Positions 48,911 to 60,032 of a stretch of DNA of 64,000 nt are shown piece by piece; position 1 is the first letter of the stretch, and each line of letters opens with the position of its first letter. The notes beneath the pieces were generated by a model that was not told the DNA's origin, made no database searches, and saw nothing but the letters and a program-made list of their open reading frames with translations. Source of the stretch: Magicicada septendecula (Eukaryota > Arthropoda > Insecta > Hemiptera > Cicadidae); NCBI GenBank assembly GCA_034769895.1, contig CM068372.1, positions 371,337,258 through 371,401,257 of the forward strand, written 5' to 3'. The position numbers and the translations under genes are program-made.

Positions 48911-49885
48911 TTATCCATAGTCACTTATCTCATCTGTTCTTGTTGTACGGATTTCTTCAGTGTTCAGGCTTCCTTCTGTCCTTGTCACGTACCTCACTAT
49001 CATTCGGCTCTTCCATTTTGCTGCTATCAAATCTTCATCTACTTTATGTTCTTCCGTCTTCTTCTCCTCATTATCTTTGGTACTCACGTGTCTAGTGTCC
49101 TCCTGGTATTCGTTATTTTCAACTTCTGGTATCTCTTCTAATTCTGGTTTACTGTCATCTGTCTTCTGGCTGGATTTTTCCACTGATTGGTTCCTCTCCT
49201 TCCGCAATTCTCTTATTGCCTGAGCGTATTTTTCAAAAATCCGGTCCATTTGTTCCTTGTAATTTTCCTTCTTCTTGGGATGCATCCTTCTTCTAGGAAT
49301 ATTCACTTTAAACACATTATGATTTATAATCTTCTTTGTCGTAATATTGTAATTTTCTTCGTCCATCTTCATGAAGTTCCTTCTATATTCCTTCATATAA
49401 ATTCCTTCTCTGCGGTTGATGATTGGGAAGTTAATCATATTAATTAGACCACTTCGAGTCATCTCTACTATTTCCTTTGTAATCCTTGTCTTCTTTGGGC
49501 GTATTATTCTTCTTATTTTCATCTTATTCTCTTCCGTTTTCTTAATTATTTGGATTTTCATTTCTCCATGACCTTCGATTTTCGGACTCACTTGTTCTGC
49601 GTTTTTATCCTCGGGTACCTCCTCAGTTTCTGGTTTGTTGTCATCTATCTTCTGGCTGGACTGTTCCATTGCCTGGTCCCTCTCCTTTCTTAATTCTTCT
49701 CTGAATTTCCTGCCATCTTCTATTGTCCTGTTTATTGATTCCTCTATTCTCTTATTGGACTCCATCATTTCCTTACTTATTGATTAGAAACTTTCATCTA
49801 TTTTCTTATTCAACGACTCCATACTTTTCTTCATCCATTCCTGGAAATCTGCATCCCATATTTGTGTTTTTGTTAATCCCAACAT
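48911..49885 (-). pseudogene. Gag-like coiled-coil ORF of the giant LTR element
   Basis: The frame opens with ATG at 49885 (MLGLTKTQIWDADF) about 100 bp from the 5' LTR. One in-frame TAA at 49784-49786 splits it. The rest (48911-49768) is open for 285 codons. It is highly charged with two similar blocks, 'FREELRKERDQAMEQSSQK' and 'IRELRKERNQSVEKSSQK', each followed by a 'P(E)xEE(V/I)PE' acidic stretch, indicating an internal duplication. Coiled-coil propensity is strong. The C-terminus 'VRYVTRTEGSLNTEEIRTT' matches the end of the ORF at 30446-31792. No enzymatic domain. A structural gag-like role is inferred from position only. Confidence 0.75.
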
Positions 49886-51851
49886 CTTTGTATTCTTGTA
49901 ATCCAATTGCCGTCGAATTAGGTTTAATAATTAAGTATTATTTATTTATTTTGTTAGATATTGTCGGCCTAATTCGCTGCCCCACGTTGTAACGTATTTT
50001 AGTAGAGTGGTGTCTTTTAATAATATGTATTTAATTTAATTTAATGTTTATGTTGTTTAAATGATTTCGTTTTATTATTATTATTTCGAACTTGTTGTTT
50101 AAAAGGACTGTAAAAACTGTTCTCTTGATGCTTCTTGATGTGTTTACCTCCCCACTTACCATCAGTGAACGTCCTCAATCTTCTCAATAGGCTCTATATC
50201 ACTGGAAAGTCATAACATAATACACAAAATATTTCACTTTGACACTGATATGCAGACAGTAAGTAAAATGATAAGTATATTTAATATTGAATTAAATATT
50301 TAAATACTGGCCGCTAGAACAATGCTGCCACCTTGGGAAACAATTGCTCCTTGAATGAAATTTACTTGTGCCTATTTTAAGAGAAATAAATACGCTTGAT
50401 TCACAGGTAAGATAACTATGATTTTATTAACATCAATTAATTTGAATTGAATTCCTTTTAAAAACAATGAATAATTTTTCAAAACAACGAAAAAGTTAAT
50501 TATTTTATGAGAAACCTTCAGCTTAGGGCTGGTAACACTGATACGATATACAATATTATTGTGAACCTTGTTAGGTTAATTTTGGTTATTATTACCAAAT
50601 TTCATGAGTTCTTTGAATTGTCATGATAATACAAAGATGTTTATAATGAATAATATTAATTTATATAGAATAATTGAAAAACAAAAAATAAAAAATATTT
50701 AACCTCAAATACGATACCAAAACTATCGTGTCATGGTACAACTGGTGTACAGTCGCTAGTTATTTAAGCAGGTGTAACACGTGTTCATAAACGCTACACT
50801 TTAAAATAATATTATTTGTTTAATTATTATCAATGAAAGGTATTTTATTAAATAGAAAAATTCTTATTGCTGAGTCTCTTCAAAAAGAATTATTAATTTA
50901 CGATATGACTCTTTGTTGACATGGAACGTTTGTTCTTTATAGGTTAACTCTACCTATAGTTCAGAGTAAGTTATTAAAATAAGTTATTTCGTAGTATATA
51001 AATCTTAAAATTATATTCAACATATATTTAGCATGATAGGATTGTTTATTAAAGGCAGTGATAGTTCTCATAGGTTATATTACAATTAACTTGATTCAAA
51101 CGTTAGAGGTAGTCAAGTAAGCGTCTAGATTTATGCGTGTTGCTTACAGGATTTGATATTATTCTGACTCCACTTATTATTTTCCTTAGAAAATATTAAA
51201 ATATTTTTAATTAAACAACATAATTAATTAATCGAGAACTTTTACTCATTGTGCCTGTCAATGTACAATCATTTACTAGTTTAGCCATGTACAGTGTGTA
51301 CTTGACTATAGTAGTTCGATATAATATTTACCAATCGGCAATTATTATATTTCATTTTATTTTTAAATGTCGTTAATAGATAGTACTCCCTGTAATTATC
51401 ACTTTTCATCGCCCTTATTATACACTAGCGATGTTAAATAATTCTCACTATCACTCGTCGCACTGTCACACGTAAAGGATCAGCTCCTCGGTTGAGGTCA
51501 TTTACTTGGTGACACGGACAAATTTGAAATTTCTCTTGCTGACTACTGCACGCTCCGCTCGCCGTGATGGTTGGAATACAATTAATCCTCCTCATCGAAG
51601 TTTCTTCTCGCGTCTAGTAATCAGGTCATCTCATTGGTTGAAAAATCTGTAATCTCAACCCCAAACGCCTTAGTGACATTAAAAATTTTAATTTTTGGCG
51701 TCGGATTTTGGGTCGGAGAGTATCCTGTGATGCGTTCATTCCAATTCGGAAATGATAGAAAATCTTATATCATACATAATTTTCTTATTATTTGTCTGAT
51801 CAACAAATGAATAGTCTCATTGTTTTGCGGATACTTGGGTCTTTCTTTTAA

Positions 51852-52129
51852 ATTAATAAATACCTTTTTCTTTATCCGTGCTGCGACTACGTCTTCGATG
51901 TCTTACGACATGTTTCGGGAACACGCTCCCATCATCAGGTAAAATTGTTTTTTCTTCTAGTTCATAACGAACGTGTCAAGAATATAATAATTAAAACACA
52001 TCAACACATAAACACATAACACAATGAGTATGATAGAACTCAGTCCACGTAAACAGTGCGCACTGCCGTGGGCAATAAATTTATTTATTAATTTCAATTT
52101 CACTGCGACTGGAGACCAAATATAATGAA
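51852..52129 (-). mobile_element. Small PLE fragment (family C) with 12-bp target duplication
   Basis: Flanked by TCTTTCTTTTAA at 51840-51851 and 52130-52141. The sister LTR has the empty site at 38350-38361. The 278-bp insert carries a complete hammerhead motif near its 3' end on the minus strand and no complete protein domain. Confidence 0.9.
51902..51943 (-). ncRNA. Hammerhead ribozyme motif (family C)
   Basis: Minus strand: stem I TTTAC (51943-51939) pairs with GTAAG (51906-51902). Core CTGATGA (51938-51932). Stem II GGGA with TCCC, then GAAA. Stem III ACATGT followed by C17 (51907). All conserved core bases are present. Confidence 0.85.
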
Positions 52130-54056
52130 TCTTTCTTTTAAGTCCAAACAAGTTACAAATCCATCCATTAACAATTAATTCACTTCACACAATTCACTTA
52201 TAGTGGTTCTTAATAAAAATAAGTCTTTACCACTATATTTCGGTGTTATCTTATTCTAATATTTATAATTAAATGTTTAGAGTCCATATCTCCCATTATT
52301 TAATACAAAATATTAATATATTTATGGTTTTAGCAAAATGCATTTATGGCGTGCAAGCCATATATGTCCTAGCATTTGTATTTGCTTATATTACCATTAT
52401 GTCTTATTCTATTATACCCTTTCGGTATTCAAATGGTACTTAACACCCTTTTATACCTTTGCTGATACTTTACTCCAGCAAATGGTGTCTTATTTAATCA
52501 TATAGCATTGTTCAAATACACCATGCTATAATTTTGTTATTTTGTCACTCTTATTTAGTTATTGTTAGTATGTATTACATGTATTATTATTAATTAGAGT
52601 GTACCCAGACATTGTACATTGTCTGTCTAGTGTACTTACTAACTTTTTGTTGGTTGAACTTCCTTTAAATTGCAGTAGAATGGTTATTTACACCTAGTCC
52701 TACTGGTCTAGTTAATTGGTTTATCATTTTATTGTTATTAATTTACTTATATAATGATTGTTAGGTATACTCATAGTTGAATTGAATATTCCTCTCACTA
52801 CTGGTAACCTTCTTTACTCTCTATTTACAAGTTTTATTAGTGTTTTTTTGTGTAACTCTGTAGTCACTTGGGATTTTGTCTGATTTGTCTATTGTTAGTA
52901 TCAATAATTTGACTTATATAGTTATGTCCCTCAGCTTATAATGTATTCACTGTCTTATACATTTGTCCTTATTTGGTTTCTGCTTTGAACAATTACTTGT
53001 AATTACTTTATCTAATTATTGTGTGTGATTCTATGTTGTAGGTCCTGCTCAAATGAGGTTATGTGTTACTGATTTGACAACAATATGCTTCTTATTTTGT
53101 TCAACATTCTGCTTAAATATTGTAATGTCATTATGACATGTTATTACTATTGTTTATTACTATGTTTTACACACTTTGTACACATTTTATACTATATGTT
53201 TATACAACAATACTTAATTTTTTACTTATTTATGTTACACATTTTGTGGGTTTGCATCTTGGCTTGTATACATTGGTTTGTTTCTTTACAACAAATTGTC
53301 TTATTTACTACACATTAGTTAATGTATTTATTTACATTTTGTCCTGTGTTACTCTGACATTCAGGCATATTTCATATCAAGGATTTTATAGTTTGTTTCA
53401 TTGGTCTTTTTGAGCAATTATTTCTCTTTTCAGTTCCATTACATTGGTGGTCTTACTAAGTATGTCTGTGTTACAATCTTGGATTACAATTCGTACACTG
53501 AATGTTTGTGTATTTTACTTGATAATCATTAATTTCATTTGTTAACACATTTTCACTTCCCTTGTTATAAACATTTCACTTATATTGTTTGTGGTGCCTA
53601 TTTGGGGTAGTGGCATTATATTATTTATCGTTGCACTCATATGATAGTATTATTGTCTGTGATTACTTACTAAGTTTTCAACACTTGGTTTTTATCATAT
53701 TGGTTTCATTATATCCTTCCTTGATGGATGGTTTTATAACTATTAACCTGGTAGTCATTATTCTTATTTTATCACTTTTCTGGTCACGGTGCCTTCCTTA
53801 CTTTGGGAATGCTGGTGTCTTGTTCTAGTTATATATATTCTTCATTTTTCATGGTACATTTCTTCTTCGTCTTCTTCTTCTTCATACTTCCTCTTCTGGT
53901 TATTCGGTTGCTTCTTCATTTTTAATTTGTTATCACTTACAAGGCATTTTTTGTTTCCTCACTATTTGTGATAACTCATGTCATACTTATAACACAATTA
54001 TTTACATTATATCCGTCGTTATTTGTCACAATTCACATTTATTTGTCTATATATCA

Positions 54057-54235
54057 TGTTCACTCACTATAGTGATAATTATTAACATGTCCACTCACTA
54101 TGATGATAATTATTAACATGTCCACTCATTATCATGATAATTATTTTATATATATCTCCTTATTATTATGATAATCTTTGATATGTCCACTCACTATGAT
54201 GATCATATTTATATATCCCCTCACTATTATGATCT
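54057..54235. repeat. Degenerate ~31-bp tandem repeat, sister of 46943-47122
   Basis: Same 'tgtccactcactatgatgat' units in the right LTR. Confidence 0.85.
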
Positions 54236-54719
54236 ATTGGGCCTATATTGCTAACGTATTAGTTTGATCCTTTATCTTCTCTTTTCCTCCTCTCTACTTG
54301 ATGATACTCTTATTATGGTTCTTCTTCTTTCTTCTTCGTTGGCTTGCTTTGACATTATTCATCTATAGATACACATTTGGCTTTTATACTTCCGTTATTC
54401 CTTCTCATGTTTGATGAAATATGTTCGTGGTACACTCTTATTTGACGTATTATATCATTTATATGTAACCATTATTTTGTTACGTTACAATGTCAATTGG
54501 TAAAATTCTAAATACGTACGACACAAAGAATAAAATAAGGAAAGAAACCACGGATTAAATTTTATAAAAAACCACAGCAGTGCCTGTGTTAATGTGTGGG
54601 CGCAAATCATAGTTGCCTACAAGGAAGTTTATAAATCAAATTCGAAGTTCAGAAATTAGTTTTGTTAAATGAACAAAGAGTTGTACAAAGCATAATGAGG
54701 ATATTAGAAATGAACTACA

Positions 54720-54930
54720 GGTATTGTCCATAAACGATATAATTCAGAAGTATTGCCTGGAATGGTCCCAACATCTTGACAGAATGTAGGATAGATGGCT
54801 ACCTAAAGTAGCATATAGGCTATGTAATAGACCCTTTGGAACAAGGGGTGCAGGAAGGCCAAGAGCAAGATGGTATGATATACTGTGAAGATGGGACAGG
54901 GAATGTGCCTAATCCGTGAAGTGAAAAAGA
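54720..54930 (+). pseudogene. Degraded LINE reverse-transcriptase C-terminal remnant
   Basis: One plus-strand frame reads '...LEWSQHLDRM', stop, 'DRWLPKVAYRL', '...GAGRPRARWYDIL', stop. The pattern W..H..RM, then R.P, then GRPR.RW.D is characteristic of the tail of many non-LTR endonuclease/RT polyproteins. Several stops show long decay. Ends are unclear. Confidence 0.6.
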
Positions 54931-56139
54931 ACAAGAAAATCCTAAATAACAGAGTATAATAGTAGAAATTTAAAAAAAAAAATACATACATATGTGTAAC
55001 TATGAAACTAATCGAGGTAACAATATTTAGTCAAGTTACAGAAGAAACTTAAAAAAAAATTACGCACAAAATTTTCTACTCCACATATTTATTAAATACG
55101 TAAAAATTACGTTCTGTAAGCAACTGTTCATATGTGAAACACCATATATAATTGTGTAGTTTTAATTTGCTGAAGCAGACAACTAAACACCTGAAAATGA
55201 AACAGGAATTATAACTGAACGATCAAAGCAAGTTCTTATTTTTGACTTGACTGGCATCTCATCATTTGTGGTATCTTACAATAACTTTTGAACGTATCAC
55301 CTGATTTTCGTGAAACTTGGCGTGCGTGTTCACACTTTTATTCTACAGAATCCTACTACTTTTGACACTTATCCCCCTTAAAATAGGGGCATGGAAGACA
55401 AAAATGTGACGGGGTTAAAAATGTGAAAAAAATTGCAAAAGCCCATGTGGAATATCGAATTAAAGAGACTTTTTTACCACAGTCTCAATATAGAGTTCAT
55501 TTTCTAACATTTAAAAATTTGTTGACGTCAGGCCCCATATAGTTGGAGAAAATTTTGATAAAATCACAAAAATTCATGTACGGTATCAAATTAAAGAAAA
55601 TTTCAACTACTTTTATGTAAATGTACTGTTATGTTATAGAAATTTTAAAATTTTGGAAACCCAGGGCCCAAAATAAGATAAAAACTTAAAAAAAATTGTA
55701 AGAATCTAGCAAGGTGTCAGATTAAAAGGAACTTTTACATACAAATCTGCATGTTTTGAATTTTTAGTGTTTATTTTATGACTGTGTGCTCTACAATTGT
55801 TACATTACTAAACAAATAGTAGAGTAATAGGGATCTTTATAATTTTTCCCATAATTGAAAAATTATCTAATATCAGAATTTAATACTAATAAAAATAATT
55901 TATTCAAAATAGTGAGAGTTCTGCAGCTCAGGGAGCATACTAGTTAATTAATTACCTAGTAAATATTGTAAGAAAATGCTTACAAGTATTGTTCTGAATT
56001 CAATACCCACAATTTTCACACATGAATTTCAGTATGAATATTGAAAAATTCATACTGTCATAAAAAAGCAATATAATAGTATTACAACAAACTCAATGAT
56101 TTTATTCTTTAACAAAAACGCTTTCACGTCACTAAAAGT
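54931..56139. other. AT-rich region with diverged ~130-150-bp quasi-repeats
   Basis: Between 55440 and 55740 a block recurs about three times, recognisable from 'atcgaattaaagagactttt', 'atcaaattaaagaaaattt' and 'gtcagattaaaaggaactttt', each ~130-150 bp apart. No gene recognised. Confidence 0.45.
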
Positions 56140-56703
56140 ATGTTGTAACGTAACACTACCGGGTTACAGCCAGTTGTGTGATAAAACACATTTATATCAA
56201 TAGTATATTCTGATGTAGACTATTAATATTAATAGATGTAATGTTAGTAAATAGACATACAGATGAGAATTGTACCAAGTATTTGTTATATAAGTAAGAG
56301 GTGTGTACTAGCGAGGCGACACGTTGGCGCCGAGCAAGTGTAAAATTGTATTGTATGTACAACTTTCTAAGTCGTAAAGATATAAAATGCTTTGTTTGCA
56401 CAAAACAGCAAAAAATATGAAGTACCGTTAGAAATAGGGTGTTTCGGCCTTCAAAATACAAAGAGTGATACGTCATAACGGGGGTGGTTTTAGAAAACAA
56501 ATTTCTCTTTTTAACGAGATAACGGTCTGGCGGAAAGAAGTGCGCGTCTATAAGAGTTCTCCAATCAGGGATAGCGTCACCTCTGCACGCGAAGTTATTT
56601 CGAGTGTTAACTGGATAATTTCAAACTTACCGGCAAAACATTTGAATTTTGGCCAATGATGGTAATCTTAAGAGTAGCGGCAGTATGGGAATTCTATGTG
56701 AAA

Positions 56704-56712
56704 CTATAAAAG
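56704..56712 (+). promoter_or_regulatory. TATA-like box of the solo LTR
   Basis: CTATAAAAG, followed ~45 bp downstream by TCAGTCAGT, similar to the arthropod initiator. Spacing is longer than the usual ~30 bp, so the exact start is uncertain. Confidence 0.45.
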
Positions 56713-57504
56713 TAACTCGTGAAGGAACTTAGTGGAGAATCGAGAATCGGTCAGTCAGTTACCAGTTATAAAGCAGTCAGTCCATGGAAGTTTGTCAGTG
56801 GCAGTTTTGCTAGTTGTTGTTAGAGAGAGTTAGAAGTTATGTCTTAAACAATCAATAAGCAATCTAAGACAGTCTGTAACATTTTCATTCAGTCAATTAG
56901 TATTCGGTCATTAGACAAACCAGTTAGTTATCATCATGAAAAGCAAAGTAGTCGTTAGGAGGAAGTGAAGAAAAGAACAAGCGGTCATTAATAAGTCAAG
57001 CAGTATTATTTATCCTGTGCGCGGCATCAAGAGCGAAGCAGTATTAATTATCATGTGCGCGGCCATATGAGAAAGTCAAAGTTTCGGAGGGCGTGGAGAT
57101 GAATGGTTATCGCGATAGTGTGTGAATAAAAAGCAGAGTAAGATCAATTGTGTTGTGAGGTGTAAAGTGTGGAACGAGCAGGACGGAATAATGGATAATC
57201 AAACTCAAGTAATCGTATCAAATTAAAATGTTGTAATCAAATAATTTCACGTAGTATAGTTGTCTACCTACGTTTAACCCGTTTCATTCTAAAAGAACCC
57301 ATGAAGACGTTCAGATGCTGAAGTATATTTTATATCTTACGACATAGAATCAGAGTACAAAGTTTAAATATTTAATATAAATTTGAATGATAGTTCGATA
57401 TTTATGATATGTTAGATCTTAAGTCATGTCGTTGATCAAAGTTAGTTTATGATGAGAATGAAGGAGATTTCTCGTTCCAAGAGTAACTTAGCAAAGTTAT
57501 AAAT

Positions 57505-57690
57505 AATATGCAATGTGTTAATTAATCGCTCATAAATTATAAATAATATTCAATGTGTTAATTAATCTCATAAATTATAGAGAATAGTCAATGGACTAAT
57601 TAAGCTCTCATAAATGATAGATGATATTCAATGTGTAAATTAATTCCTTATCAATGATAAATGATATTCAATGTGTTCATGAATCTCTTG
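57505..57690. repeat. Degenerate ~42-bp tandem repeats in the solo LTR
   Basis: About four to five units of 'ataaatgatattcaatgtgt' followed by 'taattaatc'. Confidence 0.85.
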
Positions 57691-57993
57691 TGACGATTAG
57701 AAAGGGATACAGAATTTTAGTAGCAATTGAGAAGTTATTTAATCTGTCAATTTGTAATGATAATGATGTTATATGTTATATTATTTAAATGTATACAAGT
57801 GATAAATATAGTATTGTTTATTTAGCATCTGAACATAAGAGTTGTTATTAACAACAAACCCTGAGATTCCTAATTATCTCTGGCGCACAACATTCTATAC
57901 TTAATAATTATAACATAAATTTAAATAATTGTATATTTGGCGTACGAATGCAAAGCTTTAAATAGACCAGCGTCAAGCGAGTAGTTACAATGT

Positions 57994-58700
57994 TTATTTA
58001 AAAACTATTACCTTTTACCATATTGAACATTTTAGAATCACTTATAAAGGATAAACATCTTTATTGACTAAATAATGAATCCACATTCAGTGATGCCACT
58101 TTTTTTATGCTCGGAAGATAATATTCACTAAAAGTCATGGTTTTCAGTAACACACAAACATTGCTCTACGTAACATTCAATCTGATGTCAATCCTCCCAC
58201 AACCATCTTGCACATTAGTGCTAACTAACACTAAAAACTGACCTAAGTCTCAACAAAAACACGAACAAATCAGGATCACTAAGAAAACCATACAATGCAG
58301 CAGATTTCTGCAAGTTTTTCAGAAAAAATGGGAAGAGTTGCAGGTATGAAAGTACTTTTTAAACAAGTCATGACTTCATTCACACAGCACGTCTTTGCCA
58401 TTAAATTTGACAAGTGCATGCTGTTCATGAGATTTATATTTGCATGTTTATTCTCATAAACAAACTTTATGAATGACAAGTTACTGCAGGCAATTTTTTT
58501 TTTTTTTGCAGAACTATTCATCACTTCAACAAAACTCACTCATTTGCGTATCAGAATCGTGTCATGTGCAACCATTTTTCAATTTATCAGTCCTATTTTC
58601 AGTTTCTTGCAGATACCTACTCAGATAAAATGCCCTTTATATACTGTGCTTAACATCTTCTAATACCTTGAAATCACAAAAATGTATCAGGAAACACAAC
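57994..58700. other. Unassigned region
   Basis: Only a weak minus-strand ORF (58279-58539) of biased composition. No motif recognised, so not called as a gene. Confidence 0.5.
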
Positions 58701-58722
58701 TTTTCTTTAATACGAACCGAAA

Positions 58723-59001
58723 GTGAAGTGGCCATGGTTACCATCATGGCAGCATGAACGTGGAGAAGGTAACAGAACAACGAATTCATTATATGCAAGA
58801 CATTTCATAGAAGAGAACCATAAGTTTGTTAATCCTTTGGAAGACTATGAAATTTTAAAAGTAGTAAATAACACAGTTGAAAGGAAGCTTAGGAAGGAGT
58901 TAGAAATATTGAAAGAAAGAGAAAAAGAGTTAGACAATTTAATGAATACTAAAACTAAATTTGATAATGAAGAAATATTTTATAATATAATTAAAAATTA
59001 A
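58723..59001 (+). pseudogene. PLE GIY-YIG C-terminal remnant (family D)
   Basis: The frame reads 'TTNSLYARHFIEENHKF' then 'LEDYEILKVVNNTVERKL' and a lysine/glutamate-rich tail to a TAA at 58999-59001. The 'S.YARH..E..H' pattern corresponds to the C-terminal part of the PLE nuclease ('SNLATHAINKGHEF' in family A, 'SNYANHLLEKDH' in family B), and the following helix-rich tail has the same place. The GIY-YIG core and RT are absent upstream, so this is 5'-truncated. A hammerhead motif about 310 bp downstream in the same orientation supports PLE origin. Confidence 0.7.
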
Positions 59002-59117
59002 AAGATAGAGGACAGATAGATAACATTAAGAATTAAATTGCATAGGCCTATATGGATGTTTCTGAAATAGGGTGAGTAACCGCGCCCACAAGTGTGAATG
59101 AGAAAGGCTAAAAAGAA

Positions 59118-59148
59118 TGCACGCGCGCGCGCGCGTGCACACACACAA
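59118..59148. repeat. (CG)n/(CA)n low-complexity run
   Basis: Short CG run followed by CA units. Confidence 0.9.
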
Positions 59149-59238
59149 GGAATGTGCTAGAAAAATATGTAACTGTACAGACAGGGGTGACAAGGCTCAG
59201 AGTTTGGGAAGGGACATTTGAATTATAGCTTGTTTGCC

Positions 59239-59268
<30 letters not shown>
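59239..59268. repeat. (GT)n microsatellite
   Basis: About 15 GT units between the PLE coding remnant and its hammerhead. Confidence 0.95.
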
Positions 59269-59270
<2 letters not shown>

Positions 59271-59314
59271 AGGTGGGGGTGTGAAGGGTTTGGTTTTATC
59301 CTCTTTGTTGTTAT

Positions 59315-59360
59315 TTCCAATCTGACGATGAGCTGATAAGCTTGAAAGCGCTAATCGGAA
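59315..59360 (+). ncRNA. Hammerhead ribozyme motif (family D)
   Basis: Core CTGACGA (59322-59328, N7 = C). Stem II GAGCT with AGCTT around a GATA loop. GAAA (59344-59347). Stem III AGCGCT (59347-59352), then A at the cleavage position (59353). Stem I TTCCAAT (59315-59321) pairs with ATCGGAA (59354-59360) with one A-C mismatch. Well-formed. Confidence 0.78.
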
Positions 59361-59469
59361 TGATTTTTCTATAGTGAGTGTGCAACAGTGATAATTGTGT
59401 TTGTAATTTTTTTTTGTTTATTCGTTCATAACATCAATTCATTCTCTTCTTCTACATCTGTAAATACAT

Positions 59470-59951
59470 AAATGTTCCTTAAATATATCACAGGAGGAAT
59501 ACTTCCCCAAATTACTAGTCAGCAAAATTGTAAAAATTGACAATTTTAAACTAACTTCCATCCCATACGGAACATACACAAACGTTTCCCCTGATAACAG
59601 ACACCACACTCACATGTGTATATATACAGAAATACCTTTATCTTTATCTGCTAACTGCTCGCTTGGATCTTCAGTTGCTTTGAACTGATTCGTCCATAGG
59701 TCTGCATTTTTATCTAAAACAAAGAAAAATGATTCAAAATCTTTCAAGGATTCATTTCAATATTTACTGGATGGGTAGCAACATCAAACACCCTATTAAA
59801 ATATGTACAAGAACCTTAGTACTTTGTTGACTATAATTTTTAGACACACCTATTAATTTTTCATTTACCAGACACAAAATGTAAATTTAAACTCATCATT
59901 TTCTTTTCAAAAATACAGAAACACTTGGTACGTTTCACAGTTTTTATTTTA
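59470..59951. other. Unassigned AT-rich region
   Basis: No gene or repeat recognised. Confidence 0.5.
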
Positions 59952-59992
59952 CTCTGACAGCAGTTTCAGCTTATTAAGCTATTGTCAAAGAG
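59952..59992 (-). ncRNA. Degenerate hammerhead-like motif
   Basis: Minus strand: CTCT pairs with AGAG (stem I). TTGACAA stands where CTGANGA is expected (C3 and G8 changed). Stem II AGCTT with AAGCT. GAAAC, a short stem III, and GTC at the cleavage site. Probably an inactivated PLE tail of another family. Confidence 0.45.
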
Positions 59993-60032
59993 ATCATATT
60001 ACCAATGTGAAGAAACATACATTTATAAATTG

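Larger units (their letters stand above)
36487..54489 (-). mobile_element. Very large non-autonomous LTR retrotransposon with nested insertions
   Basis: LTRs at 36487-47376 (4.2 kb once the nested element is removed) and 49988-54489 (4.2 kb without the PLE fragment) end in the same 'attttgttacgttaca'. They match along their length with about 1% differences plus small indels. Internal region 47377-49987: gag-like ORF, a 108-bp tandem repeat array and no pol. The 4 bp outside the ends are ATAC (left) and ATGT (right), so a clean target duplication is not seen. The first ~30 bp of the two LTRs also differ more than the rest. Confidence 0.88.
49988..54489 (-). mobile_element. Right (5') LTR of the giant element
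   Basis: Starts TGTAACGTATTTTAG at 49988, preceded by 'ctgccccacgt', whose reverse complement TGGGGCAG is a possible primer-binding site. Ends GTTACGTTACA. Contains a 278-bp PLE fragment. Confidence 0.9.
56144..57989 (+). mobile_element. Solo LTR, plus strand
   Basis: Starts TGTAACGTAACACTACC, ends GCGAGTAGTTACA, with target duplication ATGT (56140-56143 and 57990-57993). It has the promoter-like and repeat features listed separately. No coding region. Confidence 0.85.

Noticed and set aside
48854..49992. Plus-strand hydrophobic ORFs opposite the gag-like ORF
   Set aside because: Shadow frames of the minus-strand coiled-coil gene.
51957..52151. 64-codon minus ORF in the PLE insert
   Set aside because: It crosses the insertion junction and duplicated target site and has no PLE domain.
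58279..58539. 86-codon minus ORF
   Set aside because: No recognisable motif, lysine run from a T-tract, no splice or promoter support.
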